Below, one piece after another: positions 27,640-36,038 of a DNA stretch of 43,560 nucleotides (position 1 is its first letter; every line of letters starts with the position of its first letter). This DNA is from Sulfurihydrogenibium sp. (GTDB taxonomy: Bacteria; Aquificota; Aquificia; Aquificales; Hydrogenothermaceae). The notes beneath the pieces are model-generated. The model ran no database searches and had not been told where the DNA came from. It was given only the letters and a program-made list of their open reading frames with translations. A program made the translations under genes and the position numbers. The stretch is from contig NZ_DAIDMN010000004.1 of NCBI RefSeq assembly GCF_027448985.1, positions 1-43,560 on the forward strand, given 5' to 3'.

Positions 27640-27862
27640 CCTCTTATTCTGGTTTTAATATTTAAATTATCTTAACATAAGAATTGAAAAAATTAAACAC
27701 CGTTTTATTAATTTTTTCGAAGAATTCACTTAAGTTTTTGATTTAAATAGAATTTTACCATTACAAAATGTATAAAATTACCGTTAAAACGTAAAATAGT
27801 ATGAAAATTCAAAGGTTAAACCTTGTTATAATTTTAATAAAAAATTCGGAGGTTGAAAAAAA
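27640..27862. promoter_or_regulatory. Divergent promoter region nuoH / thiD with a 13-base palindrome
   Basis: This 223-base AT-rich gap separates divergent nuoH and thiD. For thiD a TATAAT lies at 27827-27832, and the palindrome AAGGTTAAACCTT (27812-27824) fills the spacer just upstream of it, so a repressor bound there would cover the promoter. No good -35 is seen. For nuoH an AAGATAAT about 20 bases upstream of the ribosome site is the best -10 candidate. I see no TPP riboswitch and no coding sequence. Confidence 0.5.
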
Positions 27863-28687
27863 TTGATAGCGAAAGCTTTAACTATAGCAGGGTCCGATAG
27901 TGGAGGTGGCGCAGGAATACAAGCGGATTTAAAAACGTTTACATCCTTAGGTGTCTATGGAATGACAGCGATAACGGCGATAACTGTCCAAAATACGGTT
28001 GGAGTTTTTGGTGTACATCCAGTTCCACCGGATATAGTTTACGGTCAAATAAAAGCTGTAGCAGAAGATATAGGAGTTGACGCTTTAAAAACAGGTATGT
28101 TATTTTCGGAAGAGATAATACAAGCTGTATCTCAAGGTGTAAAACATTTTAATTTAAAGAACTTGGTAGTAGACCCTGTGATGATAGCAAAATCTGGAGA
28201 CCCATTACTGAAAGAATCTGCAAGGAAAACACTTATAGAAAAACTACTACCTGAAGCTTTGATAATAACTCCTAACATTCCGGAAGCTGAGGATATATGT
28301 AAGTTTGAAATAAAAAATATAGAAGATATGGAAAAAGCCTGTAAGTTTATATACTCATTAGGACCTAACTATGTAGTTTTAAAAGGTGGTCATTTAGAGG
28401 GAGATACAAAAATTGACGTTGTTTACGACGGTAAAAACTTTGAGTATTTAAAAGCAAAAACAGTTCCTACAAAAAACACTCATGGGACTGGATGTACATT
28501 TTCAGCTGCTATTACAGCCTTTTTAGCCAAAGGTGAAAAACCACTAGATGCTATAAGAAAAGCTAAAAAGTACATACACGGTGCTATAGAAAACAGCCTT
28601 TCGTTAGGTAAAGGACATGGTCCACTGAACCATACATGGAATTTATCTGTCAGTTTCTCCAACGACAGGGTCGATACTTCCAAGTAG
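27863..28687 (+). CDS. thiD: Hydroxymethylpyrimidine/phosphomethylpyrimidine kinase
   Basis: ThiD phosphorylates HMP and HMP-P in thiamin synthesis. The 274-residue protein shows the N-terminal ALTIAGSDSGGGAGIQADLKTF, MTAITAITVQNT, VDPVMIAKSGDPLL, ITPNIPEAE, YVVLKGGHLEG, NTHGTGCTFSAAITA, and the family end GKGHGPLNH. A TTG start follows CGGAGG by about 10 bases. It stands alone on the + strand inside the nuo region. Its last 15 codons or so run antisense over the conserved C-terminus of nuoCD2 (45-base overlap), adding a tail after PLNH that the family does not need. Confidence 0.96.
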   Translation: MIAKALTIAGSDSGGGAGIQADLKTFTSLGVYGMTAITAITVQNTVGVFGVHPVPPDIVYGQIKAVAEDIGVDALKTGMLFSEEIIQAVSQGVKHFNLKNLVVDPVMIAKSGDPLLKESARKTLIEKLLPEALIITPNIPEAEDICKFEIKNIEDMEKACKFIYSLGPNYVVLKGGHLEGDTKIDVVYDGKNFEYLKAKTVPTKNTHGTGCTFSAAITAFLAKGEKPLDAIRKAKKYIHGAIENSLSLGKGHGPLNHTWNLSVSFSNDRVDTSK

Positions 28688-30388
28688 AGCAACAGCATCA
28701 GCTACCGTTCTACCTTTTATAAGTTTAGGGAATATCTGTAAGTTATAAAACGCTCCAGACCTTATTCTTAATCTGTAAGGTCTGCCCTCCCCTTTACTAA
28801 CCATGTAAAAACCTAGTTCTCCTCTTGGATTTTCTCCGGATAGGTAAATTTCCCCTTCAGGAGCCTTTTCTCCGTATATTCTGAGATTAAAGTCTTTAAC
28901 CATAGCTTCTATGGATAAGTAAGTTTCTTGAAGAGTTGGCAAAACATAAGGATTTTCCGTAGCTAAATACTTATCATCTTTTAGTTCTTCCAATTTTTTT
29001 ATACACTGCTGAATTATTTTTACACTTTGCTTCATTTCTTCCATTCTAAGTAAGTATCTGTCATACGCATCTCCAACAGTTCCTAATGGAATTTCAAAAT
29101 CTACCTCTGAATAGGCATCGGTAGGTTGGATATACCTTATATCATAAGGAACTCCAGCACTCCTTGCCATAATTCCTGTAAGTCCATACTGGTAAACATC
29201 TTCTTTACTTACAACTCCTACATCTTTGTTTCTTTTTATCCAAATCCTGTTTTTTGTAAGTAAGTCCTCATAGTCTTTTATTCTTGATGGAAAATCTTTT
29301 ACAAAGTGTTTTATAACATCAATGGCTCCTTCCGGAAGGTCGTATCTTACTCCTCCTATCCTAAGGTACGATGAGTTAAGTCTTATTCCGGCTATACCTT
29401 CTATTATATCCATTAATTTTTCTCTTTCTCTAAATGTGTAAAGGAACATAGTTAATGCTCCAAGGTCCAATGCAGTTGTCCCAAGCCACAACAGATGGCT
29501 GTTTATCCTTTGAAGTTCAGCCATCATTGTTCTAATCCACTTTGCTTTTTCGGTAGGTTCAACACCAAGGAGTTTTTCTACCGCATTTACATACGCTATA
29601 TTTGAACAAAGGGCAGATATATAGTCCATCCTATCTGTGTAAGGAATAATTTGGGTGTATGTTAAATCTTCAGCTAACTTTTCTATTCCTCTATGGAGTT
29701 GTCCTAAAATGATATCACAGTTTTTTATAGTTTCTCCTTCTAAATCAAACAAAAACCATATTGTTCCGTGTGTACCAGGATGAAGTGGTCCCCAGTTTAA
29801 AACTATCTGATTTTTTTTCTCAATTCTTTTTCTTTCGGTAATTTCTAAATCTTCTAAAGTTGGAATAGCGGTGTGATAAGGGTCGTAATCATGACTTGGA
29901 ATGTTATCTCTCTCGTTTAGAGAAGGTAAGTATGTATCTTTTATTCCCTCTTTAGGAAAGTCTTTTCTAAGAGGATAGTAAGGATAAGTTTCCCATAAAA
30001 ACATTCGGACAAGGTTTTCATGCCCTTCAAATTTTATTCCAAACATATCGTAAGCTTCCCTTTCAGCCCATTTAGCTCCTTTCCACAGAGGTACAATAGA
30101 AGGTAATGTTTCATCTGTCCATGTTTTAACTATGATTCTTTCGTTATACTCCGGAGAGTAAAGGATGTAAACAGCTTGAAATCTTGGATTGTGAAGAGGA
30201 TAATCTACAACTGTAAAGTCTATAAACATTTTGAAAGAGTATTCCGAATTTTCTTTAAGGTACTTTAATAGGTCTAAGATTTTCTCTTTTTCTATCTCTA
30301 CAGTTGTAGCGTTTTTATATTCTTTTATTTTCAAAGTTGGGAAGGCAGACCTTAAAGATTCTGCCTTCTGTAAGTTTATCCATAACAA
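28643..30388 (-). CDS. nuoCD: NADH-quinone oxidoreductase fused subunits C and D, copy 2
   Basis: This 581-residue paralog has the same layout as copy 1: NuoC with GAKWAEREAYDMFGIKFEGH, then NuoD with NWGPLHPGTHG, ILGQLHRGIEKL (Arg233), PYTDRMDY and SIDPVVGETDR. It follows nuoB by 12 bases in a nuoA-B-CD run and is probably the main copy. The start is TTG with AGAGG 6 bases upstream, and the N-terminus MLWINLQKAESL aligns with MSWISVEKAKKL of copy 1, which supports it. The run is cut off from nuoH by the convergent thiD gene. Confidence 0.96.
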   Translation of the reverse strand: MLWINLQKAESLRSAFPTLKIKEYKNATTVEIEKEKILDLLKYLKENSEYSFKMFIDFTVVDYPLHNPRFQAVYILYSPEYNERIIVKTWTDETLPSIVPLWKGAKWAEREAYDMFGIKFEGHENLVRMFLWETYPYYPLRKDFPKEGIKDTYLPSLNERDNIPSHDYDPYHTAIPTLEDLEITERKRIEKKNQIVLNWGPLHPGTHGTIWFLFDLEGETIKNCDIILGQLHRGIEKLAEDLTYTQIIPYTDRMDYISALCSNIAYVNAVEKLLGVEPTEKAKWIRTMMAELQRINSHLLWLGTTALDLGALTMFLYTFREREKLMDIIEGIAGIRLNSSYLRIGGVRYDLPEGAIDVIKHFVKDFPSRIKDYEDLLTKNRIWIKRNKDVGVVSKEDVYQYGLTGIMARSAGVPYDIRYIQPTDAYSEVDFEIPLGTVGDAYDRYLLRMEEMKQSVKIIQQCIKKLEELKDDKYLATENPYVLPTLQETYLSIEAMVKDFNLRIYGEKAPEGEIYLSGENPRGELGFYMVSKGEGRPYRLRIRSGAFYNLQIFPKLIKGRTVADAVALLGSIDPVVGETDR

Positions 30389-30400
30389 AATTAGCCTCTT

Positions 30401-30919
30401 TTATTTCGAGATAGGTTTTGATTCGGTTGGAATTCTTATAGGTATCTCTTTTAACTGTTTTCCTTCCTGTTTTTCTTTTATTTTCTTTTGAAGTTGCATT
30501 ATACCCCACAGTAACGCCTGAGGTGTTGGAGGACATCCGGGAATGTAAACATCAACGGGTATTATTCTATCTACACCTTGAAGTGTAGAGTATGTAGGAA
30601 ATGGTCCTCCACCTGATGCACATCCTCCCATAGAGATAACCCACTTAGGGTCTGGCATCTGTTCGTAAATAAGTTTAAGCATAGGGGCAACTTTGTTAAC
30701 AACCGTTCCTGCAACAATCAAAACATCAGACTGTCTTGGAGAACCTCTGAATATTATTCCAAGCCTGTCTGTATCAAACCTTGAAGCTGCTGTATGCATC
30801 ATCTCAATAGCACAGCATGCAAGCCCAACAGAAACAGGCCACAAAGAGTTTCTTCTTCCCCAACTTAAAACTTCTTCTACTGTTGTTAAAATTATTCCAC
30901 TGTTTCCTGTTATTGCCAT
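30401..30919 (-). CDS. nuoB: NADH-quinone oxidoreductase subunit B
   Basis: NuoB binds cluster N2, the last before quinone. The four ligands are visible: the CC pair in [16 protein letters not shown], and single cysteines in [15 protein letters not shown] and IPGCPPTPQ. The ORF track starts at 30940, but the ATG at 30919 has AAAGGAG about 7 bases upstream and gives 172 residues, the family norm. It overlaps the nuoA stop by 10 bases. The C-terminal tail is lysine-rich. Confidence 0.97.
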   Translation of the reverse strand: MAITGNSGIILTTVEEVLSWGRRNSLWPVSVGLACCAIEMMHTAASRFDTDRLGIIFRGSPRQSDVLIVAGTVVNKVAPMLKLIYEQMPDPKWVISMGGCASGGGPFPTYSTLQGVDRIIPVDVYIPGCPPTPQALLWGIMQLQKKIKEKQEGKQLKEIPIRIPTESKPISK

Positions 30920-31281
30920 TTTAACGCTCCTTTTTTCCATGCATATAAATATCCTAATATAAGTATAAACAAGAATAAAAACATTTCTGTAAATATGAAT
31001 CCGGCTGCAACCTGAGCAACTTCTTTAAATATGACAGCCCACGGAAATACAAATGCAGATTCAAGGTCAAACAACACAAGCAGTAAACCTAAAAGGTAGT
31101 ACTTTTGGTCTATGGTTGTCCATGTTGATTTATCGTAAAGAGGTACACCACACTCGTAAGGATATCCCTCATATGGCTCTGGTGTTCTTGGTGCTAATAG
31201 TCTGTTTAGGATAAGTAAAGCTGCACCTATAACGACCGCTAAAACGAAAAATACAACCAATCCAAAGTATCCTGTAGCCAT
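30910..31281 (-). CDS. nuoA: NADH-quinone oxidoreductase subunit A
   Basis: NuoA is a three-helix membrane subunit. [10 protein letters not shown] and [23 protein letters not shown] are diagnostic. The ORF track adds 36 N-terminal residues, but that stretch overlaps a promoter. The ATG at 31281 has a perfect GGAGG 6 bases upstream and gives 123 residues, the normal size. It is the first gene of nuoA-B-CD2. Confidence 0.97.
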   Translation of the reverse strand: MATGYFGLVVFFVLAVVIGAALLILNRLLAPRTPEPYEGYPYECGVPLYDKSTWTTIDQKYYLLGLLLVLFDLESAFVFPWAVIFKEVAQVAAGFIFTEMFLFLFILILGYLYAWKKGALKWQ

Positions 31282-31309
31282 CCGTTGCCTCCTGCAAATG
31301 TGTAAAATT

Positions 31310-31338
31310 AGAATAACCCAAAATGAAAAAGAATGCAA
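31310..31338 (-). promoter_or_regulatory. Sigma70-like promoter for nuoA-B-CD2
   Basis: On the - strand TTGCAT (31338-31333) and TATTCT (31315-31310) are 17 bases apart. Transcription would begin near 31303, about 22 bases before the nuoA ATG. It lies 32 bases from the left edge of the MITE-like fragment, so the mobile element has stopped just short of it. Confidence 0.6.
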
Positions 31339-31369
31339 GATTTTTATAACACGGTTTGAAAAATTTTTA

Positions 31370-31482
31370 ACCCTAACCTTAGTTTCCAATTCAGAAAATA
31401 GTTTATAACAAAAATATACTTCCTTATGTGTTTACTTTGCTACAGAAAAGTTTGCTTAAATTCTTAAATTGGAAATTAGGGT
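31370..31482. mobile_element. MITE-like fragment with IS ends
   Basis: This 113-base noncoding stretch begins ACCCTAACCTTAGTTTCCAATTC and ends TTAAATTGGAAATTAGGGT. The left end matches the neighbouring IS left end apart from a 6-base insertion, and the right end shares TTAAATTGGAAATTA with the IS right end. It looks like an internally deleted relative of the IS. It abuts the IS, creating a 36-base near-perfect palindrome at 31467-31502 (17-base arms around AA). Confidence 0.6.
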
Positions 31483-31524
31483 TAAAACCCTAATTTCCAA
31501 TTCGAAAAAAAGATGAAATAAAAA

Positions 31525-31564
31525 ACCTCCAGTGGTATCATAAAGTAAAACTACCACTGGAGGT
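31525..31564 (+). promoter_or_regulatory. Hairpin hiding the transposase ribosome binding site
   Basis: ACCTCCAGTGGTA and TACCACTGGAGGT form a perfect 13-base-pair stem with a 14-base loop. The right arm ends in GGAGGT, the only ribosome site, 6 bases before the transposase ATG. In any transcript that enters from outside the site would be base-paired, which should hold translation down. Confidence 0.75.
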
Positions 31565-31570
31565 AAAATC

Positions 31571-32419
31571 ATGACTTTTAGAGATTATATCATAAACGTT
31601 TATATTCTGACAGATGAAATCCTAAAACTCATAAAACATAAACATAAAACAAATAAGCCTAAATTCTCTGATGTAGAGCTTATAACTCTCATCATATTTT
31701 CTATGAGCTATAGAAAAGGTGATTACAAAATAACACTTAAGGAATTTAAAGAGAATTACAATGACCTTTTCCCTTATGTTCCTCAATTACCAGCAATAGT
31801 AAAAAGAGCTAAAAAACTATATAAACTTGCTCAAGTAATCTCAATCATTCTTACAAATTTATTTTCTGAGAAGATAACCACAGTATACATAGCAGATACA
31901 AAACCAATACCTGTTTGTAAAAATCAAAGAATGAAAAGAAACAAGAAAGTTTCTGGTAAGTTATACAAAGGAAACAACGGAACAAGAGAATGGTTTGGTT
32001 TTAAAATAGGATTAATAGTGGATTATTACAAAAGACCGATAGGATATGAGATTATTCCAGCTTCAAAGCATGATATAAACTTTTTAAAGGAAGTAAAAGA
32101 GGACAGTGTTTTGATAGATATATTAAACAAAGGGACAATAATAGCAGACAAAGCTTTTAATTCAAAGGATTTAAAAGAAGAATTTAAGAGTTTAGGAATA
32201 GAGTTAGAGGCTATAAGAAAGAAGGGGAAAGTACATCACAAACAAAAGGATAAACAAGAGTTTTTAAAGAGAGTAAGGAAGAGAATAGAGACAGTATTTA
32301 GCAAGTTATACTATATGGGAATAGAGGATATCAGGGCAGTATCTTTAGAAGGATTTAAAGCTAAGATAAACTTCTTCATTTTAGCTTTAAGTTTTGCTAC
32401 TTGTCTTGGTTTGTTTTAA
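31571..32419 (+). CDS. IS982-family transposase
   Basis: This intact 282-residue DDE transposase has the catalytic aspartate in YIADTKPIPVCKNQR, the second in IIADKAFNSKD, and the glutamate in RKRIETVFSKLYYMGIEDIRA. WFGFKIGLIVDYYKRPIGYEIIPASKHDI and the C-terminal LEGFKAKINFFILAL also match IS982 members. No frameshift or stop is present, so it may be active. Expression is probably limited by the hairpin just upstream. Confidence 0.9.
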   Translation: MTFRDYIINVYILTDEILKLIKHKHKTNKPKFSDVELITLIIFSMSYRKGDYKITLKEFKENYNDLFPYVPQLPAIVKRAKKLYKLAQVISIILTNLFSEKITTVYIADTKPIPVCKNQRMKRNKKVSGKLYKGNNGTREWFGFKIGLIVDYYKRPIGYEIIPASKHDINFLKEVKEDSVLIDILNKGTIIADKAFNSKDLKEEFKSLGIELEAIRKKGKVHHKQKDKQEFLKRVRKRIETVFSKLYYMGIEDIRAVSLEGFKAKINFFILALSFATCLGLF

Positions 32420-32524
32420 AATTATTTAAATTTAAATTGGAAATTAAAGTTTAAACATTAAAGTTTATATCTGTATATTCCAAAAATGCTAAAATATATA
32501 TCTAAAATCTCAACGAGGTAAAGT

Positions 32525-34201
32525 ATGCCAAAAAGGACTGATATTGAGACAATCCTTCTAATCGGATCCGGACCTATCATAATAGGACAAGCTGCTGAGT
32601 TTGATTACTCCGGAACACAAGGAGCAAAAGCTTTAAAAGAAGAAGGATATCGTGTTATTTTAGTTAACTCAAATCCGGCTACCATAATGACAGACCCTAA
32701 CATAGCCGATAGAACTTACATAGAACCTTTAATCACACCTGTTTTAGAAAAAATAATAGAAAAAGAAAGACCAGATGCCATTTTGCCAACCCTTGGAGGA
32801 CAGACAGCCTTAAACCTTGCAATAGACCTTTACGAAAAAGGAATACTTGATAAATACAATGTAGAACTCATAGGTGCAAAGTACGAAGTTATAAAAAAAG
32901 CAGAAGACAGAGACCTGTTTAAAAAAGCTATGGAAAACATAGGTCTTTCTATGCCTAAAAGTGCAGTTGTAAAATCTTTAGCAGAAGCGGAAGAAGTTAT
33001 AGATTGGATAGGTTTTCCGGTTATTATCCGTCCATCTTTTACATTGGGAGGAACCGGAGGTAGTATAGCGTACAACCGAGAAGAGTTTTATCCTAAGGTA
33101 AAAGCCGGATTAGACGCATCTCCTATCCATGAAGTATTATTGGAAGAATCTGTTATAGGTTGGAAAGAGTTTGAAATGGAAGTTATGAGAGATAAAAATG
33201 ACAACTGCGTTATCATATGTTCAATAGAAAACCTTGACCCTATGGGAGTTCATACGGGAGATAGTATAACCATAGCTCCAGCTATGACTTTATCAGATAG
33301 AGAGTATCAGATACTTAGAAATTACTCAATAGCCGTTATGAGAGAGATAGGAGTTGAGACAGGAGGCTCAAATGTTCAGTTTTCTCAAAATCCAAAGACA
33401 GGAGAGTTTTACGTTATAGAGATGAACCCGAGAGTCTCAAGGTCTTCCGCTTTGGCATCTAAGGCAACAGGTTTTCCAATTGCAAAGATAGCAGCGAAGT
33501 TAGCCGTAGGATACACCCTTGACGAACTTCCAAACGACATAACCAAAAAAACTCCTGCATCCTTTGAACCTACAATAGATTACATAGTGGTAAAAATACC
33601 AAGATTTGACTTTGCAAAATTTCCGGAAGCGGACCCAACTTTAACCACTATGATGAAATCCGTTGGAGAAGTGATGGCAATAGGAAGAACATTCAAAGAA
33701 AGCCTTCAAAAGGCATTAAGAAGTCTTGAACTTGGAAGATACGGTTTTTATATGGGACTTGAAAAAGTAGATGAAAACACTTTGAAAGAAAAAATAATAA
33801 AACCTAACCCTGATAGATTATGGTATATAGCAGAAGCTTTTAGAAGAGGATTTACAGTTGAGGAAGTAAACAAGCTTTCCCATATAGATATATGGTTTTT
33901 AAGTCAGATAAAAGAAATAGTTGACTACGAAATCTATCTATCAAAAAAAGATGTTAACTCCATTACGGACCAAGAGCTTGAGAAAGCAAAACAGTGGGGA
34001 TTTTCAGACAGAGAACTTGCAAGACTCTTAAAAACTACCGAAGAAGAGATAAGAAAAAGAAGAATACCAGTCTCTTATAAAGTGGTTGACACGTGTGCAG
34101 CAGAGTTTGAAGCGTTTACACCTTACTACTACTCATCATACGAATCTTTATCCGGAAAAGTAGAAGAAAACAGTGTTGTTTATTACAGAGACTCTGAATA
34201 A
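32525..34201 (+). CDS. carB: Carbamoyl-phosphate synthase large subunit, N-terminal half
   Basis: This half makes carboxyphosphate and then carbamate for arginine and pyrimidine synthesis. The 558 residues begin [21 protein letters not shown] and contain ATMTDP-like [19 protein letters not shown], the ATP-grasp [14 protein letters not shown], and [31 protein letters not shown]. They end in the oligomerisation domain ([21 protein letters not shown]). Intact CarB is about 1,070 residues; the carbamoyl-phosphate and allosteric domains are absent. The break falls at the natural boundary near residue 553, as in split CarB of Aquifex and methanogens, so this is a split gene and not a truncation. 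It is followed by leuS after 10 bases. The other half must be elsewhere. Confidence 0.95.
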   Translation: MPKRTDIETILLIGSGPIIIGQAAEFDYSGTQGAKALKEEGYRVILVNSNPATIMTDPNIADRTYIEPLITPVLEKIIEKERPDAILPTLGGQTALNLAIDLYEKGILDKYNVELIGAKYEVIKKAEDRDLFKKAMENIGLSMPKSAVVKSLAEAEEVIDWIGFPVIIRPSFTLGGTGGSIAYNREEFYPKVKAGLDASPIHEVLLEESVIGWKEFEMEVMRDKNDNCVIICSIENLDPMGVHTGDSITIAPAMTLSDREYQILRNYSIAVMREIGVETGGSNVQFSQNPKTGEFYVIEMNPRVSRSSALASKATGFPIAKIAAKLAVGYTLDELPNDITKKTPASFEPTIDYIVVKIPRFDFAKFPEADPTLTTMMKSVGEVMAIGRTFKESLQKALRSLELGRYGFYMGLEKVDENTLKEKIIKPNPDRLWYIAEAFRRGFTVEEVNKLSHIDIWFLSQIKEIVDYEIYLSKKDVNSITDQELEKAKQWGFSDRELARLLKTTEEEIRKRRIPVSYKVVDTCAAEFEAFTPYYYSSYESLSGKVEENSVVYYRDSE

Positions 34202-34211
34202 GGAGAAGAAA

Positions 34212-36038
34212 ATGGAGTACAGATTTCAAGAAATAGAAAAAGAATATTTAGAAAAATGGGAAAAAGAAAACATTTTTAAATCTACGGAAAACCAAGATAA
34301 ATCAAATAAGTACTATGTTTTAGAGATGTTTCCATACCCATCTGGAAAAATTCATATGGGGCATGTAAGAAATTACGCGATAGGAGACGTTATAAACAGG
34401 TACTACCGGATGACAGGTAAAAACACCCTTCACCCTATGGGATGGGATGCATTTGGAATGCCAGCAGAAAACGCAGCCATCAAAAGTGGTGTTCATCCGG
34501 CAAAATGGACTTACGAAAACATAGACTACATGAAAAAACAGCTAAAAAGACTTGGTTTTTCCTACGATTGGGAAAGAGAAGTTACAACCTGCAATCCGGA
34601 TTACTACAAATGGAACCAGTGGATATTTTTAAAAATGTTTGAAAAAGGAATAGCATACAGGAAGTCTGCCCTTGTGAACTGGTGTCCCCATGACCTTACA
34701 GTTTTAGCAAACGAACAAGTTATAGATGGGAAGTGTTGGAGATGTGGAACACCTGTAGTCCAAAAAGAGATACCATCTTGGTACTTAAAAATAACGGACT
34801 ACGCAGAAAGACTACTTCAAGATTTAGAAAAACTCAAAGGTAAATGGCCATCTCAGGTTTTAACAATGCAAGAAAACTGGATAGGAAAATCTATCGGAGC
34901 AACCATAAAGTTTCCAATAAAAGATTTCCAAGAACACTTAGAAGTATTTACAACTCGCCCAGATACGATATACGGTGTTACATTTATGGCTGTTGCTCCA
35001 GAAAATCCAATCGTATTGAAATTAGCGGAAGGAACACCTTATGAAAAAAAAGTCAAAGAATTTGTAAATAAAATAAAATCTATGTCTACAAAAGAAAGAG
35101 CAATATTGGAAGAAAAAGAAGGAGTTTTTACAGGGAAGTACGCTATAAATCCACTAACAGGTGAAGAAGTACCAATATACGCTGCCAACTATATACTCTG
35201 GGGATACGGTACAGGTGCAATAATGGCAGTACCTGCCCACGACCAAAGAGACTTTGAATTTGCCAAAAAATACTCTCTTCCTATAAAACCAGTAATAAAA
35301 CCCGTTGACAAAGATTGGAACTTTGAAAAAGAAGCTTACGAAGATGAAGGAATTTTAGTAAACTCAGGTCCCTTTGACGGTCTTAAATCTTCCCAAGCAA
35401 AAGAAAAAATAGTTGAGTTTTTAGAAGAAAAAGGTATTGGTGAAAAAACCATAAACTACAAACTAAGAGATTGGAACATATCAAGACAAAGATACTGGGG
35501 AACACCAATACCGATAATATACTGTGATACCTGTGGTACAGTGCCCGTACCAGAAAAAGACCTTCCAGTTATACTTCCTCAAAATGTAGAATTTACAGGT
35601 GTAGGAGGTAATCCTTTATCAAAAGTTGAGGAGTTTGTAAACACAACCTGTCCAAAATGTGGAAAACCTGCAAAAAGAGAAACGGATACAATGGACACTT
35701 TTGTTGACAGCTCTTGGTACTTCCTTAGATACACGGACCCGAAAAACCAAGAAAAACCATTTGACAAAGAAAAAGCAGATTACTGGATGCCTGTTGATAT
35801 ATACATAGGTGGCATTGAACATGCAGTATTACACCTTCTTTACTCCAGATTCTTTACAAAATTTTTAAAAGATATAGGACTTGTTGAGGTAGATGAACCT
35901 TTTGAAAAACTATTAACACAAGGAATGGTCCTAAAAAAATGGATAAGTATAGAAAAACTCCTTGAAATATTAGGTTTAGATGAAGAGTCAACTGTAGAAG
36001 AACTTACGGAAAAAATTAAAGAATTTTCAAATAAGTGA
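34212..36038 (+). CDS. leuS: Leucyl-tRNA synthetase, alpha subunit of split enzyme
   Basis: The 608-residue protein (ATG 34212 after AGGAG, not the ORF-track start) has the HIGH-type motif HMGH at 48-51. It has zinc-ribbon-like cysteines in VNWCPHD...CWRCGTP, the editing domain [18 protein letters not shown] and [15 protein letters not shown], and the leucine-specific WYFLRYTDP region. It stops shortly after LLTQGMVL, the sequence that in whole enzymes precedes KMSKS, and ends in a new helical tail of about 35 residues. Aquifex aeolicus LeuRS is a heterodimer split in this way. The beta gene, with KMSKS and the anticodon domain, is not in the window. The stop overlaps the next gene (TGATG). 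Confidence 0.96.
   Translation: MEYRFQEIEKEYLEKWEKENIFKSTENQDKSNKYYVLEMFPYPSGKIHMGHVRNYAIGDVINRYYRMTGKNTLHPMGWDAFGMPAENAAIKSGVHPAKWTYENIDYMKKQLKRLGFSYDWEREVTTCNPDYYKWNQWIFLKMFEKGIAYRKSALVNWCPHDLTVLANEQVIDGKCWRCGTPVVQKEIPSWYLKITDYAERLLQDLEKLKGKWPSQVLTMQENWIGKSIGATIKFPIKDFQEHLEVFTTRPDTIYGVTFMAVAPENPIVLKLAEGTPYEKKVKEFVNKIKSMSTKERAILEEKEGVFTGKYAINPLTGEEVPIYAANYILWGYGTGAIMAVPAHDQRDFEFAKKYSLPIKPVIKPVDKDWNFEKEAYEDEGILVNSGPFDGLKSSQAKEKIVEFLEEKGIGEKTINYKLRDWNISRQRYWGTPIPIIYCDTCGTVPVPEKDLPVILPQNVEFTGVGGNPLSKVEEFVNTTCPKCGKPAKRETDTMDTFVDSSWYFLRYTDPKNQEKPFDKEKADYWMPVDIYIGGIEHAVLHLLYSRFFTKFLKDIGLVEVDEPFEKLLTQGMVLKKWISIEKLLEILGLDEESTVEELTEKIKEFSNK

Larger units (their letters stand above)
31487..32450 (+). 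mobile_element. Intact IS982-family insertion sequence
   Basis: The element is about 964 bases. Its terminal inverted repeats are ACCCTAATTTCCAATT on the left and, read inward from the right, ACTTTAATTTCCAATT (14 of 16 identical). A likely 5-base target duplication TTAAA flanks it at 31482-31486 and 32451-32455. It carries one transposase gene and lies between the divergent nuoA and carB. The family assignment rests on the transposase. Exact ends are by eye. Confidence 0.75.

Noticed and set aside
27640-27862. TPP riboswitch upstream of thiD
   Set aside because: No CTGAGA-type THI-box core or matching stems are visible. The gap holds only AT-rich promoter-like sequence and a short palindrome.
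31282-31389. N-terminal extension of NuoA in the ORF track
   Set aside because: It overlaps a 17-spaced promoter, has no family match, and the ATG at 31281 has a perfect ribosome site.
32525-34201. carB as a truncated pseudogene
   Set aside because: The end coincides with the known domain boundary and the known split in Aquifex, and the reading frame is clean.
34173-36038. leuS as a truncated pseudogene
   Set aside because: The break before KMSKS matches the natural alpha/beta split of Aquifex LeuRS.
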